A DNA stretch of 64,000 bases from Planctomycetota bacterium (GTDB lineage Bacteria; Planctomycetota; UBA1135; GCA-002686595): NCBI GenBank assembly GCA_002683825.1, contig NYUD01000030.1, positions 62,001 through 126,000 on the forward strand. The letters run 5' to 3'. This document shows positions 61,158 through 64,000 of the stretch, piece by piece. The notes beneath the pieces are model-generated. The model was not told the origin of the DNA. It searched no databases and worked only from the letters and a program-made list of their open reading frames with translations. The position numbers and the translations under genes are program-made. The first letter of the stretch is position 1; every line of letters starts with the position of its first letter.

Positions 61158-64000
61158 ATGCTGCAAGAAATCGCCCCCTCCGCCACCCTGTTCGCAGCCA
61201 GCGTGCTAGTGGTCCTCTTCGGCGACGCGCAGGAGACTGCGCTCCCAGGCGAAATCGAACAGCAACCGCCGACGTGGGAGGAAGTTCGCGGTGTGGTGGA
61301 GTCGCGCTGCCTCGAATGCCACGGCGGCGAAGAGGTCAAGGGCAGTCTGCGCTTCATCGACGCCTCGACCTTCCGTGCCGGCGGTGACCGGGGCCCGGTC
61401 GTGGATGCCGACGAACTCGCCGCCAGCCGACTGCTGTACGCCATCGGCTACGAGGATCCCGAACTGTCCATGCCGCCCACGGGCAAACTCGACGACGCGG
61501 AGATGGCCCTTTTGGTGCGCTGGGTGCTGGCCGGCGCGCCCTGGCCCGAGGGATCGAGCGGAACGCTGGTCGAGGCGCCGCACTCCGAAGAGGCCCCTGC
61601 TCCCACGGTGCTCGAAAGAGACGACTGGTGGGCGTACCTTCCCCTCACCCGCCCGGAGGTCCCCGTCTCGTCCGACGTCGTCTGGAACGTCCATCCCATC
61701 GACGCCTTCGTGAAGAGTCGCCTGGAGAGGGCCGGGCTCGAGCCCGCTTCGCTCGCCGGTCCGACGACGCTCTTGCGCCGCGCGAGTTTCGATCTCACGG
61801 GACTGCCCCCGACGCCGGAGGAACTCGAGGCCTTCCTGCAAGACATCGAAGAATTCGGCTTCGGCGAGGCCTGGCATCAGCTGGTTGAACGCCTGCTGGC
61901 CAGCCCCCACTACGGCGAACGCTGGGGGCGGCACTGGCTCGACCTCGTGCGCTACGCGGAAACCAACGGCTACGAACGCGACGGCACGAAAAAGAACATC
62001 TGGCGCTATCGCGACTGGGTGATCCGCTCTCTCAATGCGGACAAACCCTACGACCGCTTCGTCCTGGAGCAGCTCGCGGGCGACGAACTCGTCGACGGAG
62101 ACGGCGAACTTACCGCAGAGGAAACGGAAGCGCTGCTGGCGACGGGCTATTTTCGTCTGGGTGTCTGGGACGACGAACCCGCGGACAAGGAACAAGCCCT
62201 GGCCGACGAGCTCGCGGACATCGTGGACACCACGGGGCAGATATTTCTCGGAACGACGGTCGGCTGCGCGCGGTGTCACGACCACAAAGCCGATCCGATC
62301 CTCCAGAACGACTACTACTCCCTGACCGCATTCTTCAACAACCTGACGAGCTACGGCGGCGGAAACTTCGGCCAGCACCTCGGCGCCGGCATGACGCGCG
62401 CCCTCGGCGACGCGCCGGGGCCTTACGTTCTGAGCCCCGCGGAGCGCAAGGAACGGGTAGAGGAGGTCGAACTCGAGCTCGCCGCGGTTGCCCTTGCACT
62501 CGGCGTGACGCAACCCCGGGAAGAGGACGGGGAAAGCGCGATACTCGTAGCCGACGCCCGTGCGGAAACGGGAGCCGCGCTGTGGCGCTACCACCTGGGC
62601 GAGGCCCCCGAGTTCTGGCACGGCACCGCCTTTGACGCCACCGCCTGGTCGCGGGGGCGGGGCGGTTTCGGACGCTCGAACACTCCGGGCGCGATTCTCG
62701 GTACCGACTGGACCGAGGCGCAGATCCACCTGCGCACGCGCTTTCGGCTGGAGACGCTGCCCCGGACGGCCGTGCTCTCGCTCCATCACGATGAGGACAC
62801 ACTCGTTTTTCTGAACGGCCAGCCCATCGCGGAGCGCTCGGGTCACCGAACGGACTACACGGAGATTCAGCTCGGAGATGAGGCGCGCTCGGCCTTCGTC
62901 GTGGGCAGCAACGTGCTCGCCGTCGTCTGCCGCCAGACCGGAGGCGGGCAGTACATCGATGCCGGCCTGCGCACGGGAAAGGCCGTGAACGAAGACGTCG
63001 ACTGGCTCGAGCGCCTGGAACGTTCGACCGGCGCCGCTCCGACCAACCCCGATGCGCGACGTGCCCGGGAATTGCTCGACAGGCGCACGCGCACCCTCGC
63101 CTTGCCGCAGACCTTGCCCTACGCCGCGTTGGTCGCCTCCGAACGCGGCTCCACACCGGCGCCGCAACACGTGCTCCTGCGCGGCAGCGTGCACGCCCCC
63201 GGCAAGGAAGTCGCGCCGGACATCCCCGCCGCATTCAAGCACGGCGAGAGCGAACCGTACGACCTCCTCCCGGAACCCGGTGAAAAGACCGGCAGCCGCC
63301 GACTCGCCCTTGCGCGCTGGATGGTCGGTGAGGGCAGCTTCCTCACGGCGCGTGTCATGGCCAACCGTCTGTGGCAGTTTCACTTCGGACGCGGACTGTG
63401 CCGATCGCCCGGCGATTTCGGGCGGCTTGGTTTCGAGCCGACCCATCCCGAACTGCTCGATCACCTCGCAGTCACACTGATCGAACGCGACTGGTCGCTG
63501 AAGGCCATGCACCGCTACCTGATGGATAGCCGCGCATACCGCATGGCCTCGGTCGGAAACCGTGTCGCACGAGAAGCCGATCCCGGGAACGATCTTTACT
63601 GGCGCTACGACCCACGCCGTTTGACCGCCGAGGAGTACCGCGACGGTGTCCTGAAAACGAACGGAACCCTCACGACGGACCTATTTGGACCGAGCGTGTA
63701 TCCACCCATGGAGGCGGAGGTTCTGGCCACGGCGTCGAGACCGAATCAGGCCTGGGGCCGTTCGAGCGCCCTCGATGCGGCGCGCCGAAGTATCTACGTG
63801 TTCGTGAAACGCTCGCTGCGCTTACCGCTCTTCGAGACCCTCGACCAACCCGACCCGGACCTACCCTGCCCCGTGCGTTTCCCGACCAACGTGCCCACAC
63901 AGGCACTCGTCACGCTCAACGGAGATTTCTGCCAGGATGCCGCGGATCGGTTCGCCGAGCGGCTCCGCCGCGAACGTGCCGACCTCGGCGGGCAGATCCG
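61158..64000 (+). CDS. PSD1/DUF1549/DUF1553 cytochrome-type protein (3' partial)
   Basis: The frame is open from ATG 61158 to the right edge; about 947 codons are visible. A signal-like N-terminus is followed by the PSD1 cytochrome segment with CLECHGG, then DUF1549 (WNVHPIDAFVKSRLE, FDLTGLPPTPEE, HYGERWGRHWLDLVRYAET), CARCHDHK, an inserted galactose-binding-like domain (LSLHHDEDTLVFLNGQ) and DUF1553 (LTARVMANRLWQFHFGRGL). A second copy type of the 52379 gene with different domain inserts. Its usual DUF1501 partner would lie beyond the window. Confidence 0.92.
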   Translation, partial: MLQEIAPSATLFAASVLVVLFGDAQETALPGEIEQQPPTWEEVRGVVESRCLECHGGEEVKGSLRFIDASTFRAGGDRGPVVDADELAASRLLYAIGYEDPELSMPPTGKLDDAEMALLVRWVLAGAPWPEGSSGTLVEAPHSEEAPAPTVLERDDWWAYLPLTRPEVPVSSDVVWNVHPIDAFVKSRLERAGLEPASLAGPTTLLRRASFDLTGLPPTPEELEAFLQDIEEFGFGEAWHQLVERLLASPHYGERWGRHWLDLVRYAETNGYERDGTKKNIWRYRDWVIRSLNADKPYDRFVLEQLAGDELVDGDGELTAEETEALLATGYFRLGVWDDEPADKEQALADELADIVDTTGQIFLGTTVGCARCHDHKADPILQNDYYSLTAFFNNLTSYGGGNFGQHLGAGMTRALGDAPGPYVLSPAERKERVEEVELELAAVALALGVTQPREEDGESAILVADARAETGAALWRYHLGEAPEFWHGTAFDATAWSRGRGGFGRSNTPGAILGTDWTEAQIHLRTRFRLETLPRTAVLSLHHDEDTLVFLNGQPIAERSGHRTDYTEIQLGDEARSAFVVGSNVLAVVCRQTGGGQYIDAGLRTGKAVNEDVDWLERLERSTGAAPTNPDARRARELLDRRTRTLALPQTLPYAALVASERGSTPAPQHVLLRGSVHAPGKEVAPDIPAAFKHGESEPYDLLPEPGEKTGSRRLALARWMVGEGSFLTARVMANRLWQFHFGRGLCRSPGDFGRLGFEPTHPELLDHLAVTLIERDWSLKAMHRYLMDSRAYRMASVGNRVAREADPGNDLYWRYDPRRLTAEEYRDGVLKTNGTLTTDLFGPSVYPPMEAEVLATASRPNQAWGRSSALDAARRSIYVFVKRSLRLPLFETLDQPDPDLPCPVRFPTNVPTQALVTLNGDFCQDAADRFAERLRRERADLGGQI

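Overview
The window is GC-rich bacterial DNA that most likely comes from a member of the Planctomycetota. The evidence is its gene families: a PVC-type membrane-bound dehydrogenase with azurin and cytochrome c domains (left edge), DUF1501 and PSD1/DUF1549/DUF1553 proteins with CxxCH motifs (52-64 kb), formylglycine sulfatases, many secreted beta-propeller proteins, and lipoprotein or twin-arginine-like leaders. No rRNA or other species-level marker is present, so I do not assign a lower rank. Genes are densely packed, with many 4-base stop/start overlaps (GTGA, TTGA, ATGA) that fix several GTG and TTG starts.

Regions. 1-4.5 kb: the 3' part of a large dehydrogenase/azurin/cytochrome protein and a convergent alpha/beta hydrolase lipoprotein. 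5.3-18.5 kb: a metabolic island of two molybdenum hydroxylases in divergent operons (a three-subunit enzyme on the minus strand and a fused [2Fe-2S]-Mo protein of the selenium-dependent xanthine dehydrogenase type on the plus strand), an SsnA-like amidohydrolase, two fold-type-II PLP enzymes, a nitrilase-superfamily amidase and a convergent YgfK-like iron-sulfur reductase. This resembles the enterobacterial/clostridial xdhD-ssnA-ygfM-ygfK purine/urate cluster, but with a different set of downstream C-N bond enzymes. 18.6-27 kb: a PQQ-like propeller, a DUF1638/LMW-phosphatase/heptaheme cytochrome operon, YceI plus a membrane protein, and an aminotransferase/threonine-dehydratase-like pair. 27-47 kb: secreted propeller and repeat proteins, small regulators, a serine hydrolase, a monooxygenase/aminotransferase pair, a DinB protein and a TlpA-like thioredoxin. 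47-52 kb: a GT90-type glycosyltransferase, tRNA-Arg, a membrane glycosyltransferase-like protein with an alkaline-phosphatase-fold lipoprotein, and a hotdog thioesterase. 52-64 kb: two planctomycete cytochrome/DUF1549 modules, one with DUF1501 and WD40 proteins, the other with a sugar-isomerase-like TIM barrel and a sulfatase.

Two points stand out. The thioredoxin-like gene at 44458-45513 has an in-frame TGA exactly where the first redox cysteine of WCGPC is expected (W-TGA-G-P-C), followed by a SECIS-like hairpin; I read it as a selenoprotein. The 5.3-18.5 kb island carries families known from selenium-dependent molybdenum hydroxylase loci, so both selenium-linked traits occur in one window. 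No selA, selB, selD or tRNA-Sec gene is in view. In addition, at least three, probably four, otherwise unrelated secreted proteins share an unnamed C-terminal domain.
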